Shown here in pieces: positions 1 to 9,095 of a DNA stretch of 64,000 bases (its first letter is position 1; the number at the start of each line of letters is the position of its first letter). Below the pieces are notes generated by a model. That model had not been told where the DNA came from, did not search any database, and worked only from the letters and a program-made list of their open reading frames with translations. Both the position numbers and the translations under genes were made by a program. Source of the stretch: Brevinema_A sp051647245 (GTDB lineage: Bacteria > Spirochaetota > Brevinematia > Brevinematales > Brevinemataceae); contig JBOFDS010000012.1 of the NCBI GenBank assembly GCA_051647245.1, positions 1 to 64,000 of the forward strand, written 5' to 3'.

Positions 1-3
1 AAT

Positions 4-738
4 ATGTTGCGTTATTTGATATTAATGACTGTGTTGATTCTTGGAGCTTGTGCTGAGAAAAAAACTTCGGCTCAGACTAGTGAAGTGGCTGACAAACCTG
101 AAATAATCACACCAGAAGAACGCGCCTCCATCATCGCTGGTCTCGAAAAAGGCGACTATACCGTATTAGATCGTTTTTTTACAACTAATGAGCTTTTTCC
201 AGAGTTTATTGTGAAAGATTCTGATATTAGAGAATGGTATTGTGATCTAACCAACAAGATAAGTTTCCAAAATAAAGGTACTGTTATTTCTTATACGAAT
301 AGATATGGTATCTCTTTTTTAAATAGTGATGAATTAGTCTTAACTGAAGATGAACTTACTAATACTCTTATTCAACAAAGTAAATCTTTTGGTCAAATAC
401 ACACGCTAGCTAGCTGTATCATAGAAACGAACATAGAAAGTATTACAAATATATTAGATGAAGATGTTTATGATGGAGGATCGACCATACTCTATATAAA
501 GGCGGAATTTATTTTACACGAATTATTAAATTTGGATCAAAAAGAAAGAAAGTTGTTAGATATATACTCTCCTGAAAATCGAGATAAGTTGATTGCGTAT
601 TATCATTCAAGAATATTACCCAAAAATCTAGTTCAAGAAAAAATTGTATGGATTAATTACATCGCTTATTTAATGTTCCGTCCGATGGATGACTCTCATC
701 CTTTTTTAAGTCTATTAATTTATAATGGTGTTGGCTAA
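4..738 (+). CDS. hypothetical lipoprotein
   Basis: The 244-residue protein begins with a short hydrophobic signal segment ending in a lipobox (L-G-A-C, Cys16), so it is probably exported and lipidated. The mature part is polar and rich in Glu, Asp, Asn and Ile. It has no membrane segment and no motif I recognise. The ATG lies three bases from the window edge, so its ribosome binding site is not visible, but the signal peptide starts exactly there, which supports this start. No partner gene is visible on this side. Export is inferred from the lipobox and the function is unknown. Confidence 0.75.
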   Translation: MLRYLILMTVLILGACAEKKTSAQTSEVADKPEIITPEERASIIAGLEKGDYTVLDRFFTTNELFPEFIVKDSDIREWYCDLTNKISFQNKGTVISYTNRYGISFLNSDELVLTEDELTNTLIQQSKSFGQIHTLASCIIETNIESITNILDEDVYDGGSTILYIKAEFILHELLNLDQKERKLLDIYSPENRDKLIAYYHSRILPKNLVQEKIVWINYIAYLMFRPMDDSHPFLSLLIYNGVG

Positions 739-762
739 GGCATAACAAAATGGTACGCATTT

Positions 763-906
763 TCATCTGTTATTTCCTTTAATATATCCTTGATGTCGAA
801 ATAAGATAAAAGCTTTAATGAAAGCATCTTTATTTATTCTATTTTCTAGTTTACTTCCTTTTGGCCCTATATCAAATGTTTTTCCGTTGCTTTCATTCAC
901 ATGCAT
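763..906 (-). pseudogene. possible decayed ORF remnant
   Basis: A 47-codon frame starts at an ATG (906) and ends in TGA at 763. The same frame stays open upstream only to 945, where an in-frame TAG blocks it. The composition (MHVNESNGKTFDIGPKG near the start, many Lys and Asn) looks more like real protein than random AT-rich sequence. There is no ribosome binding site or promoter. I read it as the 3' remnant of a lost gene, but it may be chance. The rest of 739-1062 shows nothing else. Confidence 0.3.
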
Positions 907-1062
907 AAAATATTTATTTGGATATTCTTTTAGTATTTGTACAAACTAATTTTGTAATATTTGCTCCAAGAAAATTTGCATAATTATACTCCGAATAATG
1001 TACCCACAAAAAGTACACAATCTGTACATGAAATACTCTTTACGATACAGATTTAAAATAAG

Positions 1063-1100
1063 AAAGAGCTAAGCTTGGTAATTCCAAGACTTAGCTCTTT
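1063..1100 (-). terminator. rho-independent terminator of tRNA-Ser
   Basis: A long hairpin (AAGAGCTAAG pairing with CTTAGCTCTT, with an inner CTTGG/CCAAG extension) lies just 3' of the tRNA. A T-rich stretch follows on the minus strand. Confidence 0.75.
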
Positions 1101-1108
1101 ACTGTTAT

Positions 1109-1193
1109 CGGAGAGAGAGGGATTCGAACCCCCGGTACATCACTGCACAACGGTTTTCAAGACCGCCGCATTCGACCACTCTGCCATCTCTCC
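1109..1193 (-). tRNA. tRNA-Ser (anticodon UGA)
   Basis: The 85-nt cloverleaf has a 7-bp acceptor stem (GGAGAGA/TCTCTCC), a class II long variable arm, the T-loop GGTTCGAATCC and an anticodon loop reading CTTGAAA, giving anticodon UGA for UCA codons. The discriminator base is G and CCA is not encoded. It has its own promoter and terminator and is a single-gene unit. Confidence 0.95.
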
Positions 1194-1206
1194 ATTTTTG
1201 TTTAAT

Positions 1207-1235
1207 ATTATAACACAAAATTTAGGATTTGTCAA
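1207..1235 (-). promoter_or_regulatory. sigma70-type promoter for tRNA-Ser
   Basis: On the minus strand TTGACA (1235-1230), a 17-nt spacer and TATAAT (1212-1207) form a perfect consensus promoter ending 13 nt before the tRNA 5' end. Confidence 0.85.
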
Positions 1236-1250
1236 CATTTAGATTAGATC

Positions 1251-1279
1251 TTGAAGAATAAGTGAAAATATAGTATAAT
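1251..1279 (+). promoter_or_regulatory. promoter for the DUF1232 gene
   Basis: TTGAAG (1251-1256), a 17-nt spacer and TATAAT (1274-1279) lie 31 nt before the ATG at 1311. The region upstream is shared with the divergent tRNA-Ser promoter. Confidence 0.7.
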
Positions 1280-1310
1280 CATTTGTATAAAATTAAATAA
1301 GCAGGTCAAA

Positions 1311-2255
1311 ATGCAATTTACGGAAGAAACCCTAAAAAAACAATTAAACCGTTTCAAAAGCTCAAGCCTGTCAGAAGAACAATTTAAAAAAGCGAAAGAA
1401 CTTGCTATACATCTAAAAGAGGAAATGCAAAATCTTTTAGTGATTATTGATATGGTCAGAGATACCCTAAAAGGTAGATATAAGCTTGATTTGGGGACTT
1501 TGAGTATGCTCGTAGCGGTGGTTGTGTATGTGATTAGTCCGCTTGATTTGATCCCTGATCCGACACCGTTGATTGGTTGGCTTGATGATATTGGGGTGAT
1601 TGGATTTGCAATGAGGCAATACGCACCAGCAATTTCGCAATACTTGAGCGTTCATAAGTCTATCTCAAAAGCCGTAGATCAAGTTACTCATAATTTGATC
1701 GAAGAAAAAGTTATCGTGGAGCTTACAAAGATTAATAACACAATCTCTAAACAATACCAATCTCTTGGGAGAGAATTGAGTATTGAGATTTGCTTTTTTG
1801 TGGGGATCATCGCCTTGAAGCACTTTTACCCACCTACTCCTGCCAAATCAATCATTTTGGGATTTATTATTTTGAGAAGTTTGATTAGCATCTCACGATC
1901 AACGTATACACTCCACAAAATCCTTAAAGAGATTCATTTTTATAAAGTGAGTCATTTCTTTTCCTATTGGAAGTTGACAAAAAATTTCCACGATGCCTTA
2001 AAAATGGATGCAAAGAATTTTTACGACTACCACTATCAAGCGTTATTACATCCTTCCGCACAGCTGGCTCACAGATTTACGGCGTTTATTCAACTAACAC
2101 CTAGCGATGAAGAGATATTTGATAGGATCTATCTTAGTCTTTCCAAAAATATTCCTATTATTATGAAGAAGAAATTTATCCGATTTGTGATGTTTTTCAC
2201 TTTATATTTTATTTTTGTATTTGTATTGAGGCAACTAGCTCAATACGCCACCTAA
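1311..2255 (+). CDS. YkvA/DUF1232-domain membrane protein
   Basis: The 314-residue protein carries the DUF1232 signature YVISPLDLIPD at residues 73-83, followed by LDD at 91-93. This is the hallmark of YkvA-type small membrane domains of unknown function. An N-terminal helical, charged segment (1-60) precedes it. Further hydrophobic stretches lie near 155-190 and at the C-terminus (about 292-310), so it is an inner-membrane protein longer than the usual roughly 130-residue YkvA. It is a single-gene unit with its own promoter. It ends 8 nt before a shared bidirectional terminator. The family is clear but the role is unknown. Confidence 0.75.
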   Translation: MQFTEETLKKQLNRFKSSSLSEEQFKKAKELAIHLKEEMQNLLVIIDMVRDTLKGRYKLDLGTLSMLVAVVVYVISPLDLIPDPTPLIGWLDDIGVIGFAMRQYAPAISQYLSVHKSISKAVDQVTHNLIEEKVIVELTKINNTISKQYQSLGRELSIEICFFVGIIALKHFYPPTPAKSIILGFIILRSLISISRSTYTLHKILKEIHFYKVSHFFSYWKLTKNFHDALKMDAKNFYDYHYQALLHPSAQLAHRFTAFIQLTPSDEEIFDRIYLSLSKNIPIIMKKKFIRFVMFFTLYFIFVFVLRQLAQYAT

Positions 2256-2262
2256 AGTAATC

Positions 2263-2299
2263 AAAAACTCCCCCAGAATCCTGAGGGAGTTTTATTTTT
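2263..2299. terminator. bidirectional terminator
   Basis: The arms AAAACTCCC and GGGAGTTTT form a hairpin with A- and T-runs on both sides. It sits between the converging DUF1232 and permease genes and can serve both. Confidence 0.8.
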
Positions 2300-2310
2300 T
2301 GATGAAAAAT

Positions 2311-3741
2311 TTAAGCTTTGTTCGCTTTAGCAATTTTTGGGAAAATAAAGCCCAAACCAACTAATACAATCGGTGTGAGAATATTAAGTGTGATCTGGAA
2401 GAACCACTCTGAGCTAAACATTTCGATGTTTTTAGGAAAGATCCCCATAAAACACGCAAAAGCTGTAAACGCAAAACACCAAACACCAATAATAGTAGCA
2501 ATCTTGTCATTTTGAACAAATTTAAAGGCTGAGTTTTTGCCCAATTCTTTATTTCTGAGAAAACCTCTAAGCGCAATATACGCCAAGAAAACCCACAAAT
2601 ATCTAAGCGGCATCACAATAGAATTAAGATCAAGTAACCAATTATAGAGTCCATTCATGTTTTTAATCCCAAATGCAGGAAGAATAATCAAAATACCAAC
2701 CAAAATGGCTGTTAATTTATATCCATTGATAGGTGCACCGTGTTTGTTTGTTTTGGTGAAAGAAGCTGGAATAAAATCTTTGTTACCATCTCCAATCAAA
2801 ATCTTAAGCGGAGCATCAATAGAAATCATTAACACAGAAACTTGACCAAGGGTATTCGCAATAGCATATAAAATAAGAAGAGCATTGCCCATACCATAGT
2901 ACTCACCAAGAAGCTTAAATGCATAATACGCACCATTCATCTTCAAATCAGATGGAATGTTCTCATTACTAAACATAATCCCCATAGCAAAAGAACCTAA
3001 TAAAGCTGACACAGCCACCATAATAGCAAGAGCTAACATACCTTTAGGGAAGTTCTTATTTGGGCTATCGACATTTGCCACGTAAGGAGAAATCTTTTCA
3101 CAACCACCAACCGCAAAAACAAGCATTGAAATCGTCGTAAAGTAAGTAAAATCAAAGTTTGGAATAAAAGTCGAAAATGACCAATCAACCGTAGCCGGTG
3201 TAACACCTCTAATCGACGGCGCAGCAACTGTTAAAAGAATGTAGAGAATACCCATGAAAAACATCGAGGTTCCAGCTAGGGTACCAATGTTTTTTAAAGA
3301 ATTCATTCCCTTTGATGCCAACCAAAGAAATCCTAAAAAGACAATCAAAACAAGGGTTTGTAATAAAAGTGGGTCGAATGTTTTGAGGGCATCGCCATTT
3401 TGAGTGAAAACCCAACTCAATGCCACAAGTGCTGCTTGAGGTTTTTGCGCAAGATAAGGAATATGCACAACCCAATACGTCCATCCCGCAAAATAAGCTA
3501 TCGCCGGTGTATATGTCGATTCAATCCAACTAGACACGCCTCCTGACTTATTTTGGAAGACAGATCCCATTTCTCCAACCATCAATGCATAAGGTAAAAA
3601 GTAGAGAGATAAAATAAGTATCCATGAAAATACAACCGTTAAGCCCTGGTTGGCGTAGTTGTTCACAACATTACCAAAGCCCCAAACAACGGTAAAACCA
3701 ATAGTAGCTAGCATCCGCCAATTCATTTTTTTTGAGTCCAT
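2311..3741 (-). CDS. APC-superfamily amino-acid permease
   Basis: The 476-residue protein has about 12 hydrophobic segments and the N-terminal APC pattern (an ATIGFTVVWGFGNVVNN-type first helix, then GEMGSVF and GGVSSW). This is typical of amino-acid/polyamine/organocation transporters and most like the amino-acid antiporter/YfnA-like branch. The substrate cannot be named. The frame opens at 3780, but I chose ATG 3741 because GGAG lies 7 nt upstream on the coding strand and the first helix follows at normal distance. It is monocistronic, with a promoter at 3790-3818 and the shared terminator downstream. Confidence 0.85.
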   Translation of the reverse strand: MDSKKMNWRMLATIGFTVVWGFGNVVNNYANQGLTVVFSWILILSLYFLPYALMVGEMGSVFQNKSGGVSSWIESTYTPAIAYFAGWTYWVVHIPYLAQKPQAALVALSWVFTQNGDALKTFDPLLLQTLVLIVFLGFLWLASKGMNSLKNIGTLAGTSMFFMGILYILLTVAAPSIRGVTPATVDWSFSTFIPNFDFTYFTTISMLVFAVGGCEKISPYVANVDSPNKNFPKGMLALAIMVAVSALLGSFAMGIMFSNENIPSDLKMNGAYYAFKLLGEYYGMGNALLILYAIANTLGQVSVLMISIDAPLKILIGDGNKDFIPASFTKTNKHGAPINGYKLTAILVGILIILPAFGIKNMNGLYNWLLDLNSIVMPLRYLWVFLAYIALRGFLRNKELGKNSAFKFVQNDKIATIIGVWCFAFTAFACFMGIFPKNIEMFSSEWFFQITLNILTPIVLVGLGFIFPKIAKANKA

Positions 3742-3789
3742 ATTAATACTCCATTTATTAAATCTCATCAGAAAAACCAATGAGCTTAT

Positions 3790-3818
3790 ATTATATCATA
3801 ATTCACAGGAATTTACAA
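3790..3818 (-). promoter_or_regulatory. promoter for the APC permease
   Basis: TTGTAA (3818-3813), a 17-nt spacer and TATAAT (3795-3790) precede the chosen start by about 48 nt. Confidence 0.7.
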
Positions 3819-3832
3819 GGTTCAAACTAAAA

Positions 3833-3860
3833 ATTAAGCCTCTAAAACTAGAGGCTTAAT
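3833..3860 (-). terminator. terminator of the sucrose operon
   Basis: A perfect 12-bp stem (ATTAAGCCTCTA/TAGAGGCTTAAT) with a 4-nt loop lies 8 nt after the scrB stop. It is followed on the minus strand by TTTTTAG. Confidence 0.85.
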
Positions 3861-3867
3861 GTGATAT

Positions 3868-5307
3868 TTATTGATACTGTAAAGAAGCTAAGTGATGTAG
3901 CTCTCCACTAGCGTTTTGAAGAGTGATCTTGTTGAAATCTTTGAGATAAAAACGACTTGTAAAGACAGTCTGACCTTGATCGGCAAAAATCTCCAAAGAG
4001 CTTTTGTCAACGAAAATACGGATTGTCTCTGTTTGTACAAAACGACGAGCATAGCGAACGGTTCCGTATTCTGTCCAAAAAGAATAGCTTTGTTCGGTGC
4101 GATCGAGCTTGTATTCATCACTATTTGCAGAGAAAACAATCTTATCGCCTTTGTCATTGGAGAAAGTCAATGTAAAGTCTCCTGCAACGTGGAGATCCAG
4201 TTCAAAACTTGTCTGGAGCAAGTCATGCTCCCCTTCTGCAAGATCAAATCTCTCCATCCTGAGAGATTCCAATTCTTTCAAGGGGCTTTGGATCAAAATA
4301 TTATTTTTAACACTCAACTCCCTAGGAATTGTCAACATCTGCGACCAGCGGCTTTCTTCACCAAGAGGGTAGTAAACATCGGAGCAACCAAGCCACCCTA
4401 TGAGAATACGACGACCGTCTTGATCTTCGTAGGTTTGTGGGGCATAGAAATCAAAACCCTTATCCATCTCAATAAAGTCGCCTCCGTAGAAACTCGGACT
4501 TGTAAGATTCATTGGGTCTGCGATACGATAGATCACATTATAAATATTTTGGTAGTCGTATTTGTTATTGCTTTTAATCCCTTGAGGACTGAAAAGAACC
4601 ACCCCTCTATCCCCAAGCTCAAAATAATCAGGACATTCATACATAAATGCACCAGAATCATAGCCCAAATCAACATCCCCTACTTTCTTCCAATCATTAA
4701 GATTGTCCGCTTTGTAAAGAACGAGAGTGCCTTTTTCATCCTGAGCTCTCTGAGCACCGAGGATAAGGTAGTATTTTCCATCTTTTTTCCATGGTTTTGG
4801 ATCACGGAAATGCCCCGTGTAGGCAGGATCTTGATCGATGATTTTGACTTTCTCACTAAGCGTGCCATCTGCAGACATTTTGAGATAGGCTTGCGCGGGG
4901 TGACGGACAAGATCTTGATCATATTTATTACAAGTATAAAATAATACAGCCTCGTCGCCATCAACTAAAGCACCACCACTAAATACACCTTGAGCATCCA
5001 TATCTTGATCAGGACGAACAGCAATGCCATGGTCTTGATAATGAATAAAGTCTTTCGTGCTCACATGGTACCAATATTTGAGCCCATGCGTAGGGGCTAC
5101 GGGGTGGTATTGATAAAAAATATGGTGCGCACCTGCAAAATGACAAAGCCCATTAGGATCGTTCAAAAGCCCAAAATGTGGAGCAATATGATAAGCAGGA
5201 TAAAATTCTTTGTCGGATTGAACGGCTTGAATTTGGGCATCAATATAAGATTGAGGCATATCTTCAATACGACGATAGCGTTCTTCTCTTGTATAAATTT
5301 TTGTCAT
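3868..5307 (-). CDS. scrB: sucrose-6-phosphate hydrolase (GH32)
   Basis: The 479-residue cytoplasmic enzyme would cleave sucrose-6-phosphate, delivered by the PTS, to glucose-6-phosphate and fructose. All three GH32 sites are visible: NDPNG at 49-53 (nucleophile Asp50), RDP at 168-170 (transition-state Asp) and ECPD at 224-227 (acid/base Glu224). A C-terminal beta-sandwich region follows. The length is normal for ScrB. It starts 3 nt after the scrA stop, so the two are translationally close and co-transcribed from the promoter at 6740-6767. The neighbouring scrA supports sucrose over fructan as substrate. Confidence 0.92.
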   Translation of the reverse strand: MTKIYTREERYRRIEDMPQSYIDAQIQAVQSDKEFYPAYHIAPHFGLLNDPNGLCHFAGAHHIFYQYHPVAPTHGLKYWYHVSTKDFIHYQDHGIAVRPDQDMDAQGVFSGGALVDGDEAVLFYTCNKYDQDLVRHPAQAYLKMSADGTLSEKVKIIDQDPAYTGHFRDPKPWKKDGKYYLILGAQRAQDEKGTLVLYKADNLNDWKKVGDVDLGYDSGAFMYECPDYFELGDRGVVLFSPQGIKSNNKYDYQNIYNVIYRIADPMNLTSPSFYGGDFIEMDKGFDFYAPQTYEDQDGRRILIGWLGCSDVYYPLGEESRWSQMLTIPRELSVKNNILIQSPLKELESLRMERFDLAEGEHDLLQTSFELDLHVAGDFTLTFSNDKGDKIVFSANSDEYKLDRTEQSYSFWTEYGTVRYARRFVQTETIRIFVDKSSLEIFADQGQTVFTSRFYLKDFNKITLQNASGELHHLASLQYQ

Positions 5308-5310
5308 GAT

Positions 5311-6681
5311 TTAACTCTTTTTTTCTGTTTTAAGGGCAATAGTACCAAAGATCAAACCTGCAAAAATACTCACAGCACAGATCATAATATACCAAAGCAT
5401 ATCAATACTTCCAATATACAAACTCAAGCCAGGAATAAAGGTAACTCCAAAGCCTTGAGCTTTTAATTGCATGAGACCAGCAATGAAACCACCCACAGCA
5501 CCACCAAGCATCCCCGCAAAAAAGACGCGTGGGTTTGGTAAGGTCAATCCAAAGAGCAATGGCTCCGTAATTCCCAAAAATGCAGGCACGATCAAAGCAA
5601 GAGATTCACTTTTTTCTTTGGCAGTGGTTTTGGTATTACGAACGGCAAAACCCGCTCCGACCATTCCACCCATCGCAGCACTGACAATCGCGGATACAGG
5701 ACTGTAACCAAGAGTATTGAGCAAAGTTGCTTCAATTCCTGCAAAAATATGGTGCAAACCTGTAATCACAAGAGCTTGCTGTGTGAATCCAATGATAATT
5801 CCACCAATCCCAAATGGTAAGGTTACAAAGCCTGTAATGAGATCCGCAATAGCATATTCAATAGTGTGAAGTAATGGACTCAAAATAATCAATCCCACAA
5901 CCACAACAAAAGAAATCACCACCAATGGAACAAGAAGCATCGCTAAAATATCAGGAATGATCTGACGCGCTTTTTTCTCCACCATACACGCTAACCAAGA
6001 AATAAAGAGAGGTGTAATGATAGATCCTTGGAAGCCGACAAGATTGATCTTGAGACCAAATAACGCCAAGACCAAAGGCTCTGCACTACCACCAGCTACT
6101 GCCCAAGCATTTGGAAGGGCGGGAGAGATGAGAATCAAACCAGTCAAAATACCAAGAGCAGCATTGCCCCCAAATTTTTGAAACGCAGACCATGTGATAA
6201 AGACTGGTAAGAAAATAAACGCCGTGTCCGTTAAGATACCCGAAAGAAGCATAAATTGAGGTGTCAGCTCAAGCCCCATACTCTGAACAAGCCCACGAAG
6301 CCCCATAAAAAGACCCGTTACGACAATCACAGGAATAATAGGAATAAATACATCCCCAAAAATACGAGCAAATTTTTGAGAAGGAGAGAGATTTTCGTAG
6401 ACAGCATCTTTGATTTTGCCATCTGATTCGACTCCTTGCTCTGTCATCTTTGCATAAACTTTATTTACAAGCCCACCACCAAAAATAATCTGATGTTGTC
6501 CTGCCTGAAAAAAATATCCCTTTGCATTTGGAATATTTTGAAGGGCATCGCTATTAATTAATTCTTCATTATGAAGCATCAAACGAAGACGTGTCGCACA
6601 ATGCTCCATCGCTTTGATATTTTTGACACCACCTACAGCATCCGTGATCGCTGCAGAGATCTGATTCAAATCTACACTCAT
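5311..6681 (-). CDS. scrA: PTS sucrose-specific EIIBC
   Basis: The 456-residue fusion has an N-terminal EIIB domain with the phosphorylated Cys28 (CATRLR context). A glucose-superfamily EIIC membrane domain with the GITEPLLFG motif at 370-378 follows. It transports and phosphorylates sucrose at the inner membrane. There is no EIIA domain, so it must borrow a glucose-type EIIA that is not encoded here. It is first in the scrA-scrB operon, behind a strong promoter and a palindromic operator. Sucrose specificity is inferred from the adjacent scrB and from similarity to ScrA/SacP. Confidence 0.9.
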   Translation of the reverse strand: MSVDLNQISAAITDAVGGVKNIKAMEHCATRLRLMLHNEELINSDALQNIPNAKGYFFQAGQHQIIFGGGLVNKVYAKMTEQGVESDGKIKDAVYENLSPSQKFARIFGDVFIPIIPVIVVTGLFMGLRGLVQSMGLELTPQFMLLSGILTDTAFIFLPVFITWSAFQKFGGNAALGILTGLILISPALPNAWAVAGGSAEPLVLALFGLKINLVGFQGSIITPLFISWLACMVEKKARQIIPDILAMLLVPLVVISFVVVVGLIILSPLLHTIEYAIADLITGFVTLPFGIGGIIIGFTQQALVITGLHHIFAGIEATLLNTLGYSPVSAIVSAAMGGMVGAGFAVRNTKTTAKEKSESLALIVPAFLGITEPLLFGLTLPNPRVFFAGMLGGAVGGFIAGLMQLKAQGFGVTFIPGLSLYIGSIDMLWYIMICAVSIFAGLIFGTIALKTEKKS

Positions 6682-6718
6682 CGTATAGTCTCCTACTCTA
6701 ATAATATTTATTAATCAT

Positions 6719-6738
6719 TTATGTTACTAGTACCATAA
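6719..6738. promoter_or_regulatory. palindromic operator of scrAB
   Basis: The 20-bp near-perfect palindrome TTATGGTACTAGTAACATAA (minus strand) has one mismatched pair. It starts 1 nt past the -10 box of the scr promoter, a classic repression site. The probable ligand is the LacI-family protein encoded immediately upstream. Confidence 0.7.
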
Positions 6739-6739
6739 C

Positions 6740-6767
6740 AGTATAAAAGAAAAGAAATTCCTGTCAA
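6740..6767 (-). promoter_or_regulatory. promoter of scrAB
   Basis: TTGACA (6767-6762), a 16-nt spacer and TATACT (6745-6740) lie about 60 nt before scrA. The operator covers the start-site region. Confidence 0.85.
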
Positions 6768-6795
6768 GAGAAATTTCTTTATCTAAAAAATAATG

Positions 6796-7770
6796 TTATA
6801 AAGTCGTCGATCCTCTGCGGAGACGGACTTCTGATTGGATATGGTAAGATTCCAAAGGTTTTTTGTCAATCAATTTTTGGAGGGTTTGAACAGTATGTTG
6901 AGCAAGTTCCTCTATTGGTTGTTCAATAGTTGTCAAATCCAACATTTCCGCCAAATAACCACCATCATATCCTATCAACTGAATATCTTGAGGAACACGT
7001 TTTCCCATTTTTTTGAGAATTTTCAGACAAGTCGCTATAATAAAATCCACCGCAAAGATAACATCAACCCCGTCATATTTTTGTAGGATCTCGCTCACCC
7101 TCTGCTCATAGTACGCAAATCCAAAATTATTTCTCTCCATTTTTTCGGTAGAAAGCTCAATACGATGCTCTCCCAAAATCTGCTCAAGGACACGGTGCCT
7201 GTCATCAGCAGGAGTCGGAACGGTTTGAGATCCAGTAATTTGAAGGACGTGGTGGTAGTTTTGCTGAATAATCAAATCTGCTACCAACTCCCCACCTTGT
7301 TTGTGATTTGAAGAAATGATAGGGATCTGCTGATCAATAATACGATCCAGCGCCACCATCGGAATATTCAAGGCCACATATTCTTCTGTATTCAAGGTAT
7401 GACTACCCAAAATAATCCCATCAACCTTATGTTTTTGGAGCATATCTGTGTATTCTTTTTCTTGGTTTGTTTGTTGGCTGGTATTGCAAAGAATGACCTT
7501 ATATCCTATCTGATGACAGGCAATCTCTATATGCTTGACCATGGACGCAAAAAAAGGATGGGAAACATCAGGTACAAGCACCCCTATCAAAAAAGTTTTT
7601 TTCTGGAAAAGATTTTTTGCCAACTCATTTGGTACAAAATTCAGTTCTTTGATTGCGTGTTCTACACGATCTTTAGTCCTTGCTGAAACATAGCCCTTGC
7701 CGCTGATCACCCGAGAAACCGTTGTTGCAGAGGTCTTCGCAAGAGACGCAACGTCTCTAATATTTGCCAT
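6796..7770 (-). CDS. scrR: LacI-family regulator, probable sucrose repressor
   Basis: The 324-residue protein has the LacI helix-turn-helix at its N-terminus (IRDVASLAKTSATTVSRV) and a hinge region ending near residue 60. A periplasmic-binding-protein-like effector domain follows (LIGVLVPDVSHPFF). The frame opens at 7827, but ATG 7770 fits the family start and has AGGG 8 nt upstream. It lies immediately before the scrA promoter on the same strand, so repression of scrAB through the palindrome at 6719-6738 is likely. Control of the nearby malXY cannot be excluded. Confidence 0.85.
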   Translation of the reverse strand: MANIRDVASLAKTSATTVSRVISGKGYVSARTKDRVEHAIKELNFVPNELAKNLFQKKTFLIGVLVPDVSHPFFASMVKHIEIACHQIGYKVILCNTSQQTNQEKEYTDMLQKHKVDGIILGSHTLNTEEYVALNIPMVALDRIIDQQIPIISSNHKQGGELVADLIIQQNYHHVLQITGSQTVPTPADDRHRVLEQILGEHRIELSTEKMERNNFGFAYYEQRVSEILQKYDGVDVIFAVDFIIATCLKILKKMGKRVPQDIQLIGYDGGYLAEMLDLTTIEQPIEELAQHTVQTLQKLIDKKPLESYHIQSEVRLRRGSTTL

Positions 7771-7890
7771 TGATATTGCCCTAGAAGTGGATTTATTATA
7801 TTTTAGCATATTATGAGAAAAAATCAAGCCTGAAGAGCCTATTGGAAGGACAGTTATTGATAACAGTAGATAGTGTTTTACTTAGTCATA

Positions 7891-7924
7891 AAAAACACCC
7901 CACAATATTGCGGGGTGTTTTTTG
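7891..7924 (-). terminator. terminator of malX-malY
   Basis: A hairpin with arms ACACCCC and GGGGTGT is flanked by A- and T-runs. It sits just after the malY stop and before scrR. Confidence 0.85.
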
Positions 7925-7926
7925 AT

Positions 7927-9081
7927 TTATTCAAAACTTTGGATAAGTCTTTGAAGACCATCTTCAACTTTAGATCTTGGACAAGCAATTACCATTCTTA
8001 AGAACGGTCTTTGCTCTAAATAACGATCCCCATCCATAATGGCGACCTTACCTTTGTTGATGAGGCGATCTTTGATCTCTTCAGAACTAAGATTCAAATC
8101 ACTACAATCAATCCAGCCAAAATACGTAGCTTCGGGTATTTCCATTTTCAATCCAAGATGGCTCTCTGAGAGAGTTTTTTGGACAAAAAGTAAATTTTCA
8201 TGATAATACGCACAAAGCTCATCCAGCCACTGACCTGAGTGATTGTACCCAGCAATGACAGACTCAATATGGAGACACATTGCAGAGGCGAGACTATCAC
8301 GGTTTTGGAGGATATTCAAGTATTTCGCCTTATCTTCTTGGTTTGGACAGATGATGTATGCCCCACCTAGGGAGGATAAGTTGAAGGTTTTTGATGAAGA
8401 GGTGATGATTAAGACCTTGTCTAAATAATCAAACTTCTCAGCAATTCTTGTGATTGGTGTGAATTTTTTTGGCGCATACACATAATCCATATGAATATCA
8501 TCGGAAATGATATAGACCTTGTGCTTTTTACAAATTTCAAGCATTTTGCTAAGTTCTTCTTCCGACCAAAGTTTTCCGTTTGGATTGTTTGGGTTGCAAA
8601 GGAGAAAAATTCTACTCTTGCTGATTTGTTGCTCAAATAAATCCCAATCGAGTTCATTTGTACTCATATGGATGGTATTCATTGCAAAATGATTTGCCTT
8701 GAGGATCTTTTCAAAACCATCATAACAAGGTGTAATCACGGCAACAGCTTCCCCTTGAGGATTGTGCATTTGAAGAAATTGAACAACGGCATAGATGACG
8801 TTTGGTGCATAAGCAATCCAATCGGACTCAATTTTCGTTGCAAAACGGCTTTGATACCAATGAATGATTGCGTTTTTATAATCGCTATGATCCCAACGAG
8901 TATATCCAAAAATCCCATGAGAAATACGTTTTTCAAGGGCTTTCTGAATCTCTGGAGAGGTAGGCATATCCATATCAGAGATAGTAAAAGGAAGAAGACC
9001 TTCTTTCCCGAATCTATCCTTGACAAAATCCCATTGTGTACAGTAAGTACCAAGTCTGTTGACAGGTTTATTAAAATCCAT
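7927..9081 (-). CDS. malY: MalY/PatB-type cystathionine beta-lyase
   Basis: The 384-residue PLP enzyme of aminotransferase fold I has NPNNPNG at 163-169, SDDIHMD around 193-199 and the PLP lysine K231 in TSSSKTFN. The N-terminal FTISDMDMPTSPE pattern is typical of MalY/PatB C-S lyases, which cleave cystathionine. E. coli MalY also modulates MalT, which is not seen here. It follows malX by 14 nt, has AGGA 7 nt before the ATG and is co-transcribed. The malX-malY pairing supports the name, although regulatory activity is not shown. Confidence 0.88.
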   Translation of the reverse strand: MDFNKPVNRLGTYCTQWDFVKDRFGKEGLLPFTISDMDMPTSPEIQKALEKRISHGIFGYTRWDHSDYKNAIIHWYQSRFATKIESDWIAYAPNVIYAVVQFLQMHNPQGEAVAVITPCYDGFEKILKANHFAMNTIHMSTNELDWDLFEQQISKSRIFLLCNPNNPNGKLWSEEELSKMLEICKKHKVYIISDDIHMDYVYAPKKFTPITRIAEKFDYLDKVLIITSSSKTFNLSSLGGAYIICPNQEDKAKYLNILQNRDSLASAMCLHIESVIAGYNHSGQWLDELCAYYHENLLFVQKTLSESHLGLKMEIPEATYFGWIDCSDLNLSSEEIKDRLINKGKVAIMDGDRYLEQRPFLRMVIACPRSKVEDGLQRLIQSFE

Positions 9082-9095
9082 AGAATGATCCTAGT

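Noticed and set aside
3916..4944. A 342-codon open frame on the plus strand
   Set aside because: It is antisense to scrB, whose three GH32 catalytic motifs are intact; the translation has no domain pattern and no ribosome binding site.
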